From Gymnothorax reevesii (Eukaryota; Chordata; Actinopteri; Anguilliformes; Muraenidae): a DNA stretch of 64,000 bases. Made by a program: the position numbers and the translations under genes. The notes under the pieces were generated by a model that was not told the DNA's origin, did not search any database, and worked only from the letters and a program-made list of their open reading frames with translations. Of the stretch, positions 21,976 through 33,418 are shown in pieces; position 1 is the first letter of the stretch; the number at the start of each line of letters is the position of its first letter. The stretch is from positions 68,589,876-68,653,875 of the forward strand of contig CM056576.1 in the NCBI GenBank assembly GCA_029721435.1, written 5' to 3'.

Positions 21976-24249
21976 AATAATGAAAGCGAAGCTAATGTGT
22001 TAGGGGTGGCTAGCAGGACCTCTAGTGATGGTGAGCACTAACAACTGGCCTCAAACGCAGGCTTTGTAAAATATCTCAAGATAAAGCCTGTATCTGTCGC
22101 AACTGTCTGTGACTCACAGACACAGAAGCTGTAAATTGCTTTTCCTGCATAAACCAACCTGACGTGATGGCCTGTTGATTTTGACTGTAGCACAGCGGCT
22201 AACGTAGCCAAGTTACTGTTGCAAATGTTTGTGTCCTATTTATGCAAGAGTAATTTAAGCGGAAATTCTACAGAAGGTGTGTGAACATAAATCTCATTTG
22301 GAGGTTACTTTTTATACTTGTTTGTAATTTGGATGCTTGGTACAACTATTCACATTAATAGAACTTGCTGTCTTTAAAACCTGTATTGCAAGGGTTTGTC
22401 TCTGTGGTTATGACCTCACGGTTACCAGCTACTGCATGTTAGTTTGCGTGTCGTGCTAATTAAAAATGCTCCTGGTTAACTTATATGCAGTAATTCTTAG
22501 CGGTATGCTTGTGTTACTTCGGTATACATCAATGTGGCAGTTTCATCGTAACATTGCCCGATTGTAGCCACTACAGTTAGTGATTGCTTCACTTATTCAT
22601 GACTGGGATCAGCAGGATACTTCACAAGTGTCTTAGCGAGCTCTCTGGTGCTTCATGAAAGCAATGCGAAATGCAGAAGCTCTGCCGGTTTACAAATGAT
22701 TCCTCTGTACTACCTTGACATAATGTCATCCCCCTTTAGAAATTGTAGTGGCAAATAAAAAGCAGAGAAAGGCAGAGATAAAATAGGTAATTCTTCCCAG
22801 TAGAAGTGATCAATTCGCAAGCAACTCAAGCAACTTTCGCGCAAACGGAACTTACAGTCTGCAAAACCTGTATTATGTTCATAACATAACCGAGCTCTCT
22901 CTAGCTGTTGCGTACTATCCATAAAGCTGCTTTCACATCAGACACAAAATTTTTTTTTCGCAGGACAGATTAGCCTACATTCAAAGTCAATGCAAAGTTG
23001 CAAATACACGTCAAGCCACTTTCACACCGGACGCGAAACAAATTTTTTCCGCAACTGAAGTGCGGTATGTGTCTGCCGAGTTGGGCTGCAGTTAGACCAG
23101 TCGAAGATTTTGCAAAGCTTGGGTGCATTTTTGGGTGCTTGGGAAATGATCGCTTTACTTGTATCAGGCTGACCCCGGTCATGAATATCTCCAGGGTCTG
23201 GGCAAGCTCTCACTGATGCTACCAGTGAAAGCAATAGGTGAGCGCACAGGCTATAAAGTGTCCGGTATAACAAACAATTTTTTGCCATCGATTAAATGTT
23301 AAATATTCTCCTGTAGACGTTCGCTAGCTCCACATAAGCAACGGTTCACACCGACGGAACTTACCATCTGTATCACTAACAACACACCACAGCTATGCAC
23401 ACGAACTAGCAGGTCCTAATACACACCAAAGCAGGAGAGAGGGCTGTAACATTTTGTGTACTGTACTGTCCTGTAACACGGACCGCTGCAATTACTGTCC
23501 TGCTCCACGAGGGGACTGGTCTGGAACACTGGTCCCTGGAGCACGGACCACTGCAGTAACTGTCCTGCTCCACTAGGGGACTGGTCCGGACCACTGGTCT
23601 TTGGAGCACGGACCACTGCAGTAACTGTCCTGCTTCACTAGGGGTCTGGTCCAGACCACTGGTCCAGGGTTTCTCGAGACAGTGAAATTTTCAGTCTTTG
23701 CCGCCCTCCCTCCGAGGTAAGGTCTAGGAACCACTGACTGAGCAGTCCACTCTCGAAATACTGTGATTAGATGGTCAATGCCTGCCTTAAGCTCAGCATA
23801 ACTGTTGGCCAAACTATTTACCTAGCCTGCCATTTTCATAAATAAATTGCATTGAATGTGATTGTTCAAAATGTTTGAAGCCGGTAGTCTCACAATAAGC
23901 AGCTCGTCGCTTTTTCTATACTGCACTAATATCTGGCAAATTAATTAAGCAGCTAGTGACACCTCACAAAACTCGATGAATATGACGATATTGCGTCATC
24001 TTATTCTCGAAAATATGAATGCTCTGAACAGATTATTTTTTATCTATAGCCTAGCTGGAGAGCATTAAAAATGATCGGCAGGTTTGCAAAGTAATGTTAA
24101 TAAATTGCAGCCTGTTCATACATTGCTGTTGGCTGGTAATTTCGGTTGATTATTGTGCTTTCGTTCTCTACCATAAACATAATTTTAAATAGAAGGCTAT
24201 ACTCAGGCTGAGGGGTGTGGTACAGGCTTATCATTTTATAGCCTATATG
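21976..24249. other. Intron 4 section without a recognised gene
   Basis: Sequence at 22900-23350 (TTTCACACCGGACGCG and related phrases occurring more than once) looks like a decayed DNA-transposon end. A three-unit minisatellite is listed separately. Elsewhere nothing is recognised. The minus-strand ORFs at 23406-23812 are products of the minisatellite. Confidence 0.5.
23475..23670. repeat. Minisatellite, 65-bp unit, three copies
   Basis: The phrase CGGACCACTGCAGTAACTGT recurs at about 23479, 23544 and 23609, with the intervening CTGCTCCACTAGGGGACTGG conserved. The copies are about 90% alike. Because 65 is not a multiple of three, a coding role is unlikely despite the ORFs. Confidence 0.85.
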
Positions 24250-24464
24250 GAGCTTCTATTACCAGACCCATTCCTGTCCGACTACGAATACAGTGATTGC
24301 TGCCCTGGTTTTTGATACTATTTTTGCCCAACTGGATTTCGACTTTTGGAATGTGGACTTTGTACTGTTGCCTTTTGCTCTACGGGGGTCAGCCCCCTTT
24401 ACCAATAAAACAAGCTCTACTGCACTTCCTGGTTCTCGCATCTGGTTCCTGATCGCAAACAACA
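24250..24464 (+). mobile_element. 5' LTR remnant of Ty3/gypsy chromovirus (last 215 bp only)
   Basis: It matches the last part of the 3' LTR (about 29996-30212) with only a few differences. It includes the polyadenylation signal AATAAA at 24404-24409 and ends in ACAACA at 24464. The remaining 1.2 kb of the LTR, including the promoter, is missing, so this copy could not start its own transcript. The bases after it (TTACGATCTG) do not begin with the TGG expected of a standard primer-binding site. Confidence 0.85.
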
Positions 24465-24480
24465 TTACGATCTGACCAGC

Positions 24481-25400
24481 ATGGAACCAGCGAGCTCCAA
24501 GCCTCTGCAGGCTGAGGTGGAAGAGCAGGGCGCCCAGTTGGAGATGCAGCAACGGCAGCTACGGGCTTTGATGCAACATATGAGCAATCAGATGGCGGAT
24601 ATCGCTCACTCACTGAGGAGTGCACCGAACATCCAGACACCACAGCCTCCGGTCGCTCCCATGCTTGCACCCAGTCCAGCTCCTGCACCACCCGCTCCAC
24701 TCCACGAGCCACGCCTTCCTCCCCCGGAGAAATACGATGGCGATCCAGGATCCTGCCCGTCATTCCTCACTCAGTGCGAGTTGATATTCAACCTAAAGCC
24801 CTCTACTTTTCCATCCGAGCAAGCTCGAGTGGCGTATGTCATTACACAGCTGACCGGCAAAGCGAAGCAGTGGGCTACGGCTACCTGGGAAGCGGGATTA
24901 CCCTGTGTGCGGTCGTTCATCAGCTTTGGAGAGGAGATGAAGATGAAGGGTGTTCGACTGCTCCAGACACGGGCACGAGGCCGGAAGGGAGATCCTCCGT
25001 ATTCGCCAGGGAGGTCGCAGAGTGTCCGATTACGCCATCCACTTCCAAACCCTGGCTACTAACAGCGGATGGCAGGAAAGGGCACTCTACGACGCGTTCA
25101 TCGCTGGCCTTTCCGAATGGATTAAAGATAAATTGCTTCCATGTGACCTGCCCGAGAGCCTGGAGAGTGTCATTAATATGGCCATTCTTATCGACTCACG
25201 GCTGGAGGAGAAGAGGCGATCTACGTTCCAGTCCAGACCTTCTGGACAAGCCACCCCCTGAGGCTGATTCCATGCTAGTAGGGCGAGCAAGGGTTTCCAA
25301 TGAGGAGAGGGAACACAGAGGTCGGGAACGTAAATGCTTCTACTGTGGCTAAGGGGGGCACTTCATCTCACGGTGTCCAGAGAAGAGGCGACGCCCACTA
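24481..25400 (+). pseudogene. Ty3/gypsy gag, broken
   Basis: The gag region of a chromovirus encodes the particle-forming capsid. The start MEPASSKPLQ is at 24481, followed by a coiled-coil-like EEQGAQLEMQQRQLRALMQH and a Pro-rich linker. The conserved PPPEKYDGDPGSC block, SFLTQCELIF, then (another frame, from 24950) REILRIRQGGRRVSDYA and LYDAFIAGLSEWIKDKL follow. The CCHC zinc knuckle near 25330-25380 (CFYCG, stop, GGHFISRC) carries a TAA inside it. At least two frameshifts plus this stop inactivate it. Confidence 0.88.
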
Positions 25401-25418
25401 ACGAGGAGAGGAGCGGTA

Positions 25419-25780
25419 GTGGGCGTTAGTCCTGTGGATCACTCCTCTAGGAACCAGACTTGCTTTCCTGTTTCCCTGGAATGGGCTAGGGGTGGAAGGA
25501 GGACCACCGCCCTGATAGACTCTGGTGCTGAGGAAAACTTCCTTGACCTAGATCTAGCCCAGAAGTGGAGCATTCCGGTGGAAACGGTCTTTACAAATCG
25601 AGCGGTCAATTCCCTCAGCGGCCAGAAGATCGGTGAGATCTCAAGCTACCAGCCCTATCAAGCTTAGCATTTCCGGTAACCACCATGAGAACATCAAGCT
25701 GTTCCTGAACAAGTCTCCCCATGCCCCAGTCGTCCTCGGCCATCCCTGGATGGCGAAACGTGTGCCTGTAATAGACTGGG
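25419..25780 (+). pseudogene. Ty3/gypsy protease region
   Basis: The aspartic-protease active site is visible as ALIDSGAEENFLDLDLA (around 25520), with the DSG catalytic triad retained. The domain continues in another frame after 25667 with an HENIKLFLNKSPHAPVVLG segment. The frameshift and a following stop disable it. It would cleave the gag-pol polyprotein. Confidence 0.8.
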
Positions 25781-25859
25781 GGAAACACTAGATTAATGAA
25801 TGGAGTCCCAGCTGTGCCCAGACCTGCCTCAGCGATGCCCAGAGTTATGTCACGCCTAC

Positions 25860-27250
25860 TACTACTGATGAGATTCCGAACCTGGAGAAGGTTCCTATGG
25901 AATACCATGATCTTAAGCAAGTATTTTCTAAGTCTCGGGCTACCAGTTTACCTCCGCACCGACCTTACGACTGTGCCATCGAGCTCAGGCCAGGAACCAT
26001 GCCACCTAGGGGGCGCCTTTTCTCTCTGTCACGCCCCGAGACTCAAGCCATGGAAAAATATCTCTCAGAATCACTCGCTGCTGGAATCATTCGCCCGTCC
26101 TCATCGCCAGCTGGAGCTGGATTTTTCTTTGTGGGCAAGAAAGATGGCTCTCTCCGTCCCTGTATTGACTACCGAGGCCTCAACGACATCACGGTGAAGA
26201 ACAGGTACCCTCTCCCCCTCATGAACTCAGCCTTTGACCTGCTACAAGGAGCCAAGGTGTTTACCAAACTGGATTTACGCAATGCCTATCATCTGGTGCA
26301 TATTCGTGAGGGGGATGAGTGGAAAACGGCCTTTAACACGCCCACAGGGTACTGGGAGTACCTGGTTCTTCCATTCGGGGTCACCAACGTTCCAGCAGTG
26401 TTTCAAAATCTGGTGAATGATGTTTTACGAGATATGATAAACAAATTTGTGTTTGTTTACCTTGATGACATACTGATTTTCTCCAAGTCACAGGAAGAAC
26501 ATACCCAGCACGTCAGACGAGTTCTTAGCCGATTGCTAGAGAATCGCCTGTTCGTCAAGGCCGAGAAGTGCGAGTTCTCAGTCCAGACCGCCTCATTCCT
26601 GGGATACATCATTAGCCCTGACTCTATCCAAATGGATCCTGCCTAGGTTGAAGCTGTCACCAGTTGGTCCACCCCTCATGACCGTAAGTCCCTCCAGCGT
26701 TTCCTGGGTTTTGCCAACTTTTACCGCCGGTTCATCAGAAATTACAGTTCAGTTGCCGCTCCTCTCGCTGCCCTCACCTCACCCAAGATAAAGTTCCAAT
26801 TGACTAAGTTAGCTGAAGAAGCCTTTTGTTCACTCAAGTCACAATTCACCTCTGCACCTACATTAACCATTCCTGACCCCAAGCTCCTGTTCGTGGTGGA
26901 GGTGGACGCCTCTAATGTTGGAGTAGGAGCGGTCCTTTCCTTTCCCCACCAAAGAGGACAAGATTCATCCATGTGCCTATTTCTCCAGACGTTTAAGCTC
27001 AGCCGAACAGAACTACGACATCGGGAACCGGGAATTACTGGCGGTAAAGTTTGCACTTGAGGAGTGGAAGCAATGGCTCGAGGGAGCCGAGCTTTCATTT
27101 TTGGTCTGGACTGACCACAAGAATTTAGAGTATCTCCAGACGGCCAAGCGACTGAACCCCAGACAAGCCAGGTGGGCCCTGTTTTTCTCACGTTCCAATT
27201 CCATCTTGCCTACCGTCCTGGTAGTAAAAATGTCAAACCTGATGCCTTAT
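25860..27250 (+). pseudogene. Ty3/gypsy reverse transcriptase and RNase H
   Basis: The RT core is open from 25897 to 26643. It contains [50 protein letters not shown] and the catalytic YLDDILIFS box (about 26458-26484). A TAG at 26644-26646 ends it before [13 protein letters not shown]. RNase H follows as [15 protein letters not shown] with a frameshift, then [18 protein letters not shown] and [11 protein letters not shown]. The RT core retains its aspartates, but the element cannot make a full pol protein. Confidence 0.9.
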
Positions 27251-27419
27251 CACGATGTTTTGAGACTGAAAAAGACCAAGCTGATCCTGACACCATTCTC
27301 CCTAGGGAGACATTCATCAATGCTGTCCTATTGGACATTGAAAATGAGGTTCTGAATGCTAATAATGATTCTGTCGCCCCAAGTGCCTGTCCAGCTTAGT
27401 GTCTGTTTGTTCCTGCTAA

Positions 27420-28725
27420 CCTGCGCCCCCGAGTCCTGGATTGGGGACACGCATCCAGTCTCTCGTGCCATCCCGGAAGTAAGCGAACACTGGATTTCAT
27501 CATGCAACGGTTTTGGTGGCCTGAAATCAGGAACGATGTCCAGAAATGCGTATCTGCCTGCTCGGTCTGCGCCCAAACTAAAGTATCACACCAACCCCCT
27601 CACGGTCTACTGCAACCACTACCCACTCCACATCGCCCCTGGTCACATATAGCTCTTGATTTCATTACTGGTTTACCCCCTTCCAATCACTTCACCACCA
27701 TCCTTACCATAGTCGACCGATTTTCCAAAGCTGTTCACCTTGTCCCCCTCACTAAGTTACCATCTACACAAGAAACTGTTAGCCTTATCATACAGCATGT
27801 TATCAGGTTACACGGCATCCCCACTGACATCACATCTGAATGAGGCCCACAATTCACAGCCAAATTTTGGAAGTCATTTTTCAAATCCCTCGGCACCTCA
27901 GTTAGCCTTTCCTCAGGTTTTCACCCTTAAACCAATGGCCAGACCGAGCAGGCCAACCAAAGCATCGAAACAGTACGCTGCATTTGTCTTAAAAACCCCT
28001 CCTCCTGGAGCCATCAACTCCCATGGGCTTAATATTTCATCAATAGCCACACATCATCAGCCTCCGGCCTTTCCCCATTTAAAGCTAGTCTCGGTTACCA
28101 ACCCCCGTTGTTCCCATGCCAGGAGGAGGAGGTTGCTGTTCCCTCAGCCCGCGAGTTTGTGCGTCGCTGCAGACGCACTTGGAGGACCACCCGGGAAGTG
28201 CAGCTCAGGTCGGTGGCCCGCATGAAGGCCCAACCTGACAAAAGACGCGTCGCGGCTCCATCATACCGACCTGGGCAGCGCGTATGGTTGTCCTCCAAGG
28301 ACATTCCCTTGAGGGGCAGTGGGGGGAAACTTTTCCCCAAATTTCTGGGGCCTTCACCATCGAAAGGGTCATAAGCCCCTCTGCTGTCCGCCTCCGTCTT
28401 CCCCTATCCATGCACCGTATTCATCCCACGTTTCACGTCTCACAAATCAAACCTGCAATTACCCACCCCCTGTCATCTGGTCCTGATCCCCCACCTCCCG
28501 CCCGCATAATTGACGGAGACGAGGCCTTTACTGTGCTCGCGTTGTTGGACTGTCATTGACGAGGTCGTGGACTCCAGTACCTCGTTGACTGGGAGGGCTA
28601 CGGCCCTGAACACCACAGTTGGGTGCATTCCCGGCACATACTGGACAAAGAACTCATCAAAGGCTTTCATGCCACTCATCCACGACCTTCAGGTTATCGC
28701 CAGGAGGCGTTCTTCGGGGCGGGGG
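27420..28725 (+). pseudogene. Ty3/gypsy integrase with C-terminal chromodomain
   Basis: The zinc-binding region ([26 protein letters not shown]) is followed by the catalytic core ([27 protein letters not shown]). A TGA at 27841-27843 falls at the second catalytic aspartate motif, just before GPQFTAKFW. Later NGQTEQANQ and RVWLSSKDIPLR follow, then a chromodomain ([18 protein letters not shown]). Chromodomains direct chromovirus integration to modified chromatin. Three or more stops are present, and a polypurine tract follows at about 28715-28727. Confidence 0.88.
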
Positions 28726-28730
28726 GGTAC

Positions 28731-30212
28731 TGTTGTGATCTGTGATTTCTGCTTTTCATGTTTTAAGTTCTGTGCCTGGCCTAGCCATGTTTAGGATTTC
28801 TGTGTTTAGTGACCACTGCCTGCCCTTTGACCATTCTTAGGATCATGTATTGTGTTTTTGGTCATTTAGATTTCATGTTTTATTTTTTTTTTTCATGCCT
28901 CAGTTTTCCATGCCATGTTTTCATTTCCATGCTTTGCCCTTTGTCTACCCTGTCTTGTCATGTGTATATCTTTGCTCACGGTCCCTTGTCTTGCGTGCCA
29001 CTCATTCGGGTGATTTATTGGTTTCTGGGTTTCAATCTTCTTTCATTATCTTGTTTTCCTCCTTCCTCTCTCTTTTACTGTCTTACTAACACATACTAAC
29101 AGTTTATTATCCCCCGCCAACACGAAGTGGGAGGGGGATATAGGTTTGACCTCCGTCCGTCCGTCCGTGTGTGCGTCCGTCCGTCCGTCCGTCCGAGATA
29201 AAGGGGACAGCTTTACTCAGAAACTACTACAGATACAGCAACCAAATTTGGTATGTAGCTTCAGACCATAAAGGCCTTGATTGAGTTCGAAAATGAGAAG
29301 CGCACGATTGGCGGGGGATGTTGCAGACCATGTCGACGTGTTGTTTTTGCTAATTACTAACCACACTAATCTTGTATATTTTTACTAACTTTCTAACATG
29401 CACTTGGGATTGTATAGCTGCACATACTAATTGACTAACGATCTCTCAGCAGTCGCTCAATTCTAATCTTCGCCTCCTTGCCTATCCCTAATTATCTCTG
29501 CTTCAAGTTTCTGTGGATTTCCACTTATACTTTGTGCTTTCCTTTTCTTTTATCTTGGCACTTTAGAACTCCTTAACCGGAGCTGTTTTGTACTTAGGTT
29601 TGTCTTGTGATCCCTGTCTGCATTTTAGCTACAGCCAAATTCATGTAATTAGTTTATTCCTCATGTGTCTCTCCCTGATCATTGTTACCATTGATTGCAC
29701 CTGTTCTCCCTGGTCATGTGTTTACCCTGGATGTGTATATAAGATGTCTGTTTGGTTCACTTTCTTGTCAGATCGTTCTCCCTAGTTTTCTCGTGCCACG
29801 TTTCTCGCCTTGATTTCTCAGTGTTCATCTTTCTGACTGGATTGCCCAACTTTTGATTTTTGCCTTTGTGATTTTGGATTACTATTGCATCTGTGTGTTT
29901 TGACCATTTTTCTGCCCGACTACGAGATCTCTGTTTGCTGCCCTGGTAACGATTCGGATAACGTCCTGTGGATTCTGGCTTGTCTCTCTGATAGTACTAT
30001 TCCTGTGTACCAGACCAATTCTGTCCGACTACGATTACTGTGATTGCTGCCCTGGTTTTTGATACTATTTTTGCCCAACTGGATTTCGACTTTTGGATTG
30101 TGGACTTTGTACTGTTGCCTTTTGCTCTGCGGGGGTCACCCCCCTTTACCAATAAAACAAGCTCTACTGCACTTCCTGGTTCTCGCATCTGGTTCCTGAT
30201 CGCAATACAACA
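28731..30212 (+). mobile_element. 3' LTR of Ty3/gypsy chromovirus, with nested repeat
   Basis: The LTR runs from TGTTGTGATC, directly after the purine tract GGGGCGGGGGGG, to ACAACA, giving a matching TGTTGT...ACAACA end. A TATA box (TGTATATAAG) lies near 29731 and AATAAA at 30151-30156. About 215 bp of an unrelated CGTCC-rich repeat is inserted at 29113-29330. It is followed by a GTGAGAGTGTGAGTGAGGG run. The plus-strand ORFs within are not genes. Confidence 0.85.
29113..29330. repeat. Dispersed (CGTC)n/ACCAAATTTGGT repeat inside the LTR
   Basis: It starts CCCCCGCCAACACGAAG and TGGGAGGGGGATAT, contains a run of CGTCC units and the phrase CAACCAAATTTGGTATG. It shares its overall plan with the head of the 146-bp array at 14787-14920. 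Similar sequences are widespread in fish and marine invertebrates as far as I recall. Its mode of mobility is not evident here. Confidence 0.65.
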
Positions 30213-32063
30213 GAGTGAGAGTGTGAGTGAGGGAGTGAGAGTGTGTGAGGTAGAGGGAGGTGGGGGGGGGGGTCTTGAGTAAGGAAAACATATCAAAAGC
30301 AAGTTTTAAATTTGAATAGACAAAGAGCTACAGTAAGGGTAGCAGCTATTGATTTCGTGAATGTCAATTTGAGAGAGACACCAGCAGCAGATGTAGATGG
30401 CAGTGAAAGTTTGTATGTTCCTGAATCGTAATGAAACAAAGTTATCATTACAGTTGTGCTAATCGCGGACATGACGTCACTTTCGTAAAAACATTGCAGT
30501 TCTTTTATTGTGAGGGTGTCAGAACGAACGTATCCTTTTTTTTTTCCTGATGTTTCTTCTTTGGGCATGTTATGGACAAAGAATCCACAGTTTTGAGTGA
30601 AACCGCTTAGTAAGCATGTTTGAGTGAAGGAGTTGCCATGTGTTTACATGAAGCGTTAGATGATATTCGTGATGGTTAAATATGGTTAAGAATGTGACCA
30701 AAAAAATTAAAATACAATTAATTTTGATGAATTTATTATCTATTGAGAGCTCTTGAAAAGGCCTTGTAGTTGACACCAAGATCCTGAGAATTGGCCGAGA
30801 AATAAGAATGTTTTGCAATTTTATAGTGCCCCCAAATAGCAAATTGTTTGGTTTTTGGTATGTTTGGTATTTTTTCAGAAAAAAGTGTGTTGCGAAATGA
30901 GCAATTTAGGTCAATTTTACTTCAAATATGGTAGACAGTCAAAAAAATTATATAATCAATGTTTAAAGAAATAAAATACAAGAATTCAGGAAAGAAAGCA
31001 TGAACGATTTTCAGCGACATCTACAGCCTGACCGAGTATTGCACTTTGTCACATAGCTAATATAAGAACCAGAGGTGTATGTAGTACTGGAAAAAATGAA
31101 AGCACTAAAGGTGCTGATGCCTCGGCGCCTACAGTAGTGACAAGTATGTGCCTTGATGAAGCTATGAAATTCTGTGTGTCCTAGCTGTGGATCTATGCTT
31201 GACTTAAGTTATGTTTCCATCCACTTGTCAATCGAATTACCTGAAGTTCGCCAAAAATATTCATGTGAATAAAGGCGGTGAAAATGCATTCCCACCTTAC
31301 AGCATTGAAGCAAATAAAAACTTGTGCGTAGCCTGATGACGTTACTTGCTGTGTGTGATCAAATCGGTGTATCGAATAGATTTGACATTATAAGCTATTT
31401 CCATTCATTTTCGCACTGAATCACAGAACCAAGTGTGGTAGGCAACAAATTTAACTAGTTAGCAATAAAATCCGGTTGAAACTATCAGCGAATCTAATAA
31501 GCGAATATAAACTTTGTACTCAATCGAACACCAATAACTGCAATTAATTTAAGGTAGCTAAATGAACAAATGACGTGGTTATGCTAGATCAATAAGAGCT
31601 GCTCACGTCATCTACTTTAACTTTAATACAAATTTAACAGGTTATTATCTGACGATCAACATAAACTAAAGATGGGTACAGAAAATGACGCAAACAACAA
31701 AATTCATTAGGGGTCAGCTAATGCGAAAAATTTCCCAAAAATGCAGTTATTTTCTAAATTTACCAGCCAGCGTGTTCCAATGAAAATTAATTCTTTGTTT
31801 GGAAGAATTGCTTTCCCCATGACACGCATTACTTCCGCATTCCTCGATTACCATTGGAGTCAATGGAAGTTTCAAATAGTGCTATAAGTCGAAAACAATG
31901 CCCTGTCTCAAAAACCTGGCAAAATTAAATCCAAGATATCATGGCATTTAACCCATAGAGCAATATTCTAGGGCTTGATTTTGATCGGCGGAGCGGCTAT
32001 CCCGGTAACAGACAGAATGGCACACAAACGAACTACCGTATACCCCGCTTGCGCGCATGCGCA
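30213..32063. other. Intron 4 section: simple repeat, then unassigned
   Basis: A GA/GT-rich simple repeat (30213-30275) follows the LTR. The rest has no recognised gene or repeat. A phrase CAGAGGTGTATGTAGTACT at 31070 resembles a hAT (Tol2-like) terminus but has no partner nearby with matching flanks. ORFs at 30293-30842 lack domains. Confidence 0.5.
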
Positions 32064-32216
32064 CCGAGGCATAATAACAAAGTAAAAGTAGAAGTACCAT
32101 TACTGAAAGTTACTTTGGTTACTTGGTAACCCACAAGAAAACTACTTGAGTAAAAGTCTTAAAGTAGCACACATTAAATGTACTTTGGTACCAGAAGTAT
32201 TTTGTGAAAGAATATA

Positions 32217-32838
32217 CTGGGTGTTTCAAAAAAAGTATACCCAAATAGAATCATCATTTTTTATGAAAAAAACTTCATATTTTTTTAAGTGTCATATGTC
32301 GTTGGAAAGGGCTGATTGAGCTCTTTCCAAGGATGCCTTGATGATGCAATCATTTCCACGGGTGAATGAGCAGCAATGCATCTTTTGAAGGGCACCCAGA
32401 TCCTTACTTTACCAAATGTTGTGTTCTTCATTACGAAGAATTGGGAAGAGAAATCAAACAATAAGATTGATGAAGATTACTCATTTATTCAGTGAAATGT
32501 TCCCCAGAGTAAATTCATGGCCCTGGCCCCTAAACATGACCGCCCTCCCTATCAATGCATAGCTGGCATCGTCTGACCGTGTCGCGGACAGCTCGTTGGA
32601 TCATTTGGTAATCATGGTGCAAGTTATCAACTGCCTGTGTGATCTTCTGCCTTAAATCATCCAGATTTGCTGGAAGTGTGGTGAAAACCTTATCTTTCAG
32701 ATAACCCCACAGGAGTCCCCAGATCTTACCCCCTGTGACTTCTTCCTTTCCAATGACATATTACACTTTAAAAATATATTAAGTTTTTTTCATAAAAAAT
32801 GATGATTTTATATGGGTATACTTTTTTGAAACACCCTG
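32217..32838 (-). mobile_element. Mariner-like element, internally deleted, 622 bp
   Basis: The termini CTGGGTGTTTCAAAAAAAGT and (reverse) CAGGGTGTTTCAAAAAAGT extend into inverted repeats of about 75 bp, flanked by TA on both sides (32215-32216 and 32839-32840). Only the transposase C-terminus remains inside, so the element is non-autonomous. After excision with one TA the flanks join smoothly inside the Tol2-like sequence. Confidence 0.88.
32530..32748 (-). pseudogene. Mariner-like transposase C-terminal remnant with a 36-bp inversion
   Basis: The minus strand from 32712 to 32533 reads LWGYLKDKVFTTLPANLDDL and ends CIDREGGHV before a TAG. This matches the C-terminal end of a mariner-superfamily transposase. 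The adjacent 36 bp, 32713-32748, read ESPDLTPCDFFL on the plus strand, the motif that should immediately precede LWGYLK. So a small block has been inverted in place. Confidence 0.75.
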
Positions 32839-33418
32839 TATTTAAGTATCAAAAGTGCGAGTATAATTACAAAGTATTCTTCATAGCAGTCATAGAAAGA
32901 AGCAAAGCAACCACTCTTTGTTCTCTCCTTGTGCTCTTTAATCAATTTTCAGGTGAATGAAATTCAAAAAACAAACAGGCAGTCTCTCCTTCAAATACAT
33001 CTTCTTCTTCTTCTTTGAGTTCACGGGCGGTTTTAAAAACCAGTAAAATTGACCATAATTCATAGTAGAATTACATAGTAATAATACCATGCTGAATTTT
33101 TACTTCAGAAAACTGATTTTTTTTCACTACTAAGGGGGATACCATTTGCTCGCTGTAGCTGATGTGGTTGCTGCAGAGGACAACAATTTTTTCTGTAGCA
33201 AGAGATAATTTTTTTGAACTGCTGGAGAGATACTCTAGGCAAGTATATTGAGCAGTTTGCACATCAGGCTTAGCTGAGGAGTTTTATTCAGGCAAATCCT
33301 CAAAAACATGGATTGGAGTGAACTCGTCCATATTCCTTAGACCGTGTTCAAACTCCGCTTGCTTGTGAATATTCAATAACTGATCTGAGAGTACCTATTC
33401 TAGTGGTAGAATATTGTA

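Noticed and set aside
31070..31090. Left end of the hAT-like element ending at 35352
   Set aside because: CAGAGGTGTATG resembles the terminus, but its flank does not match the right flank, and the sequence beyond it does not pair with the right end, whereas 32064 does.
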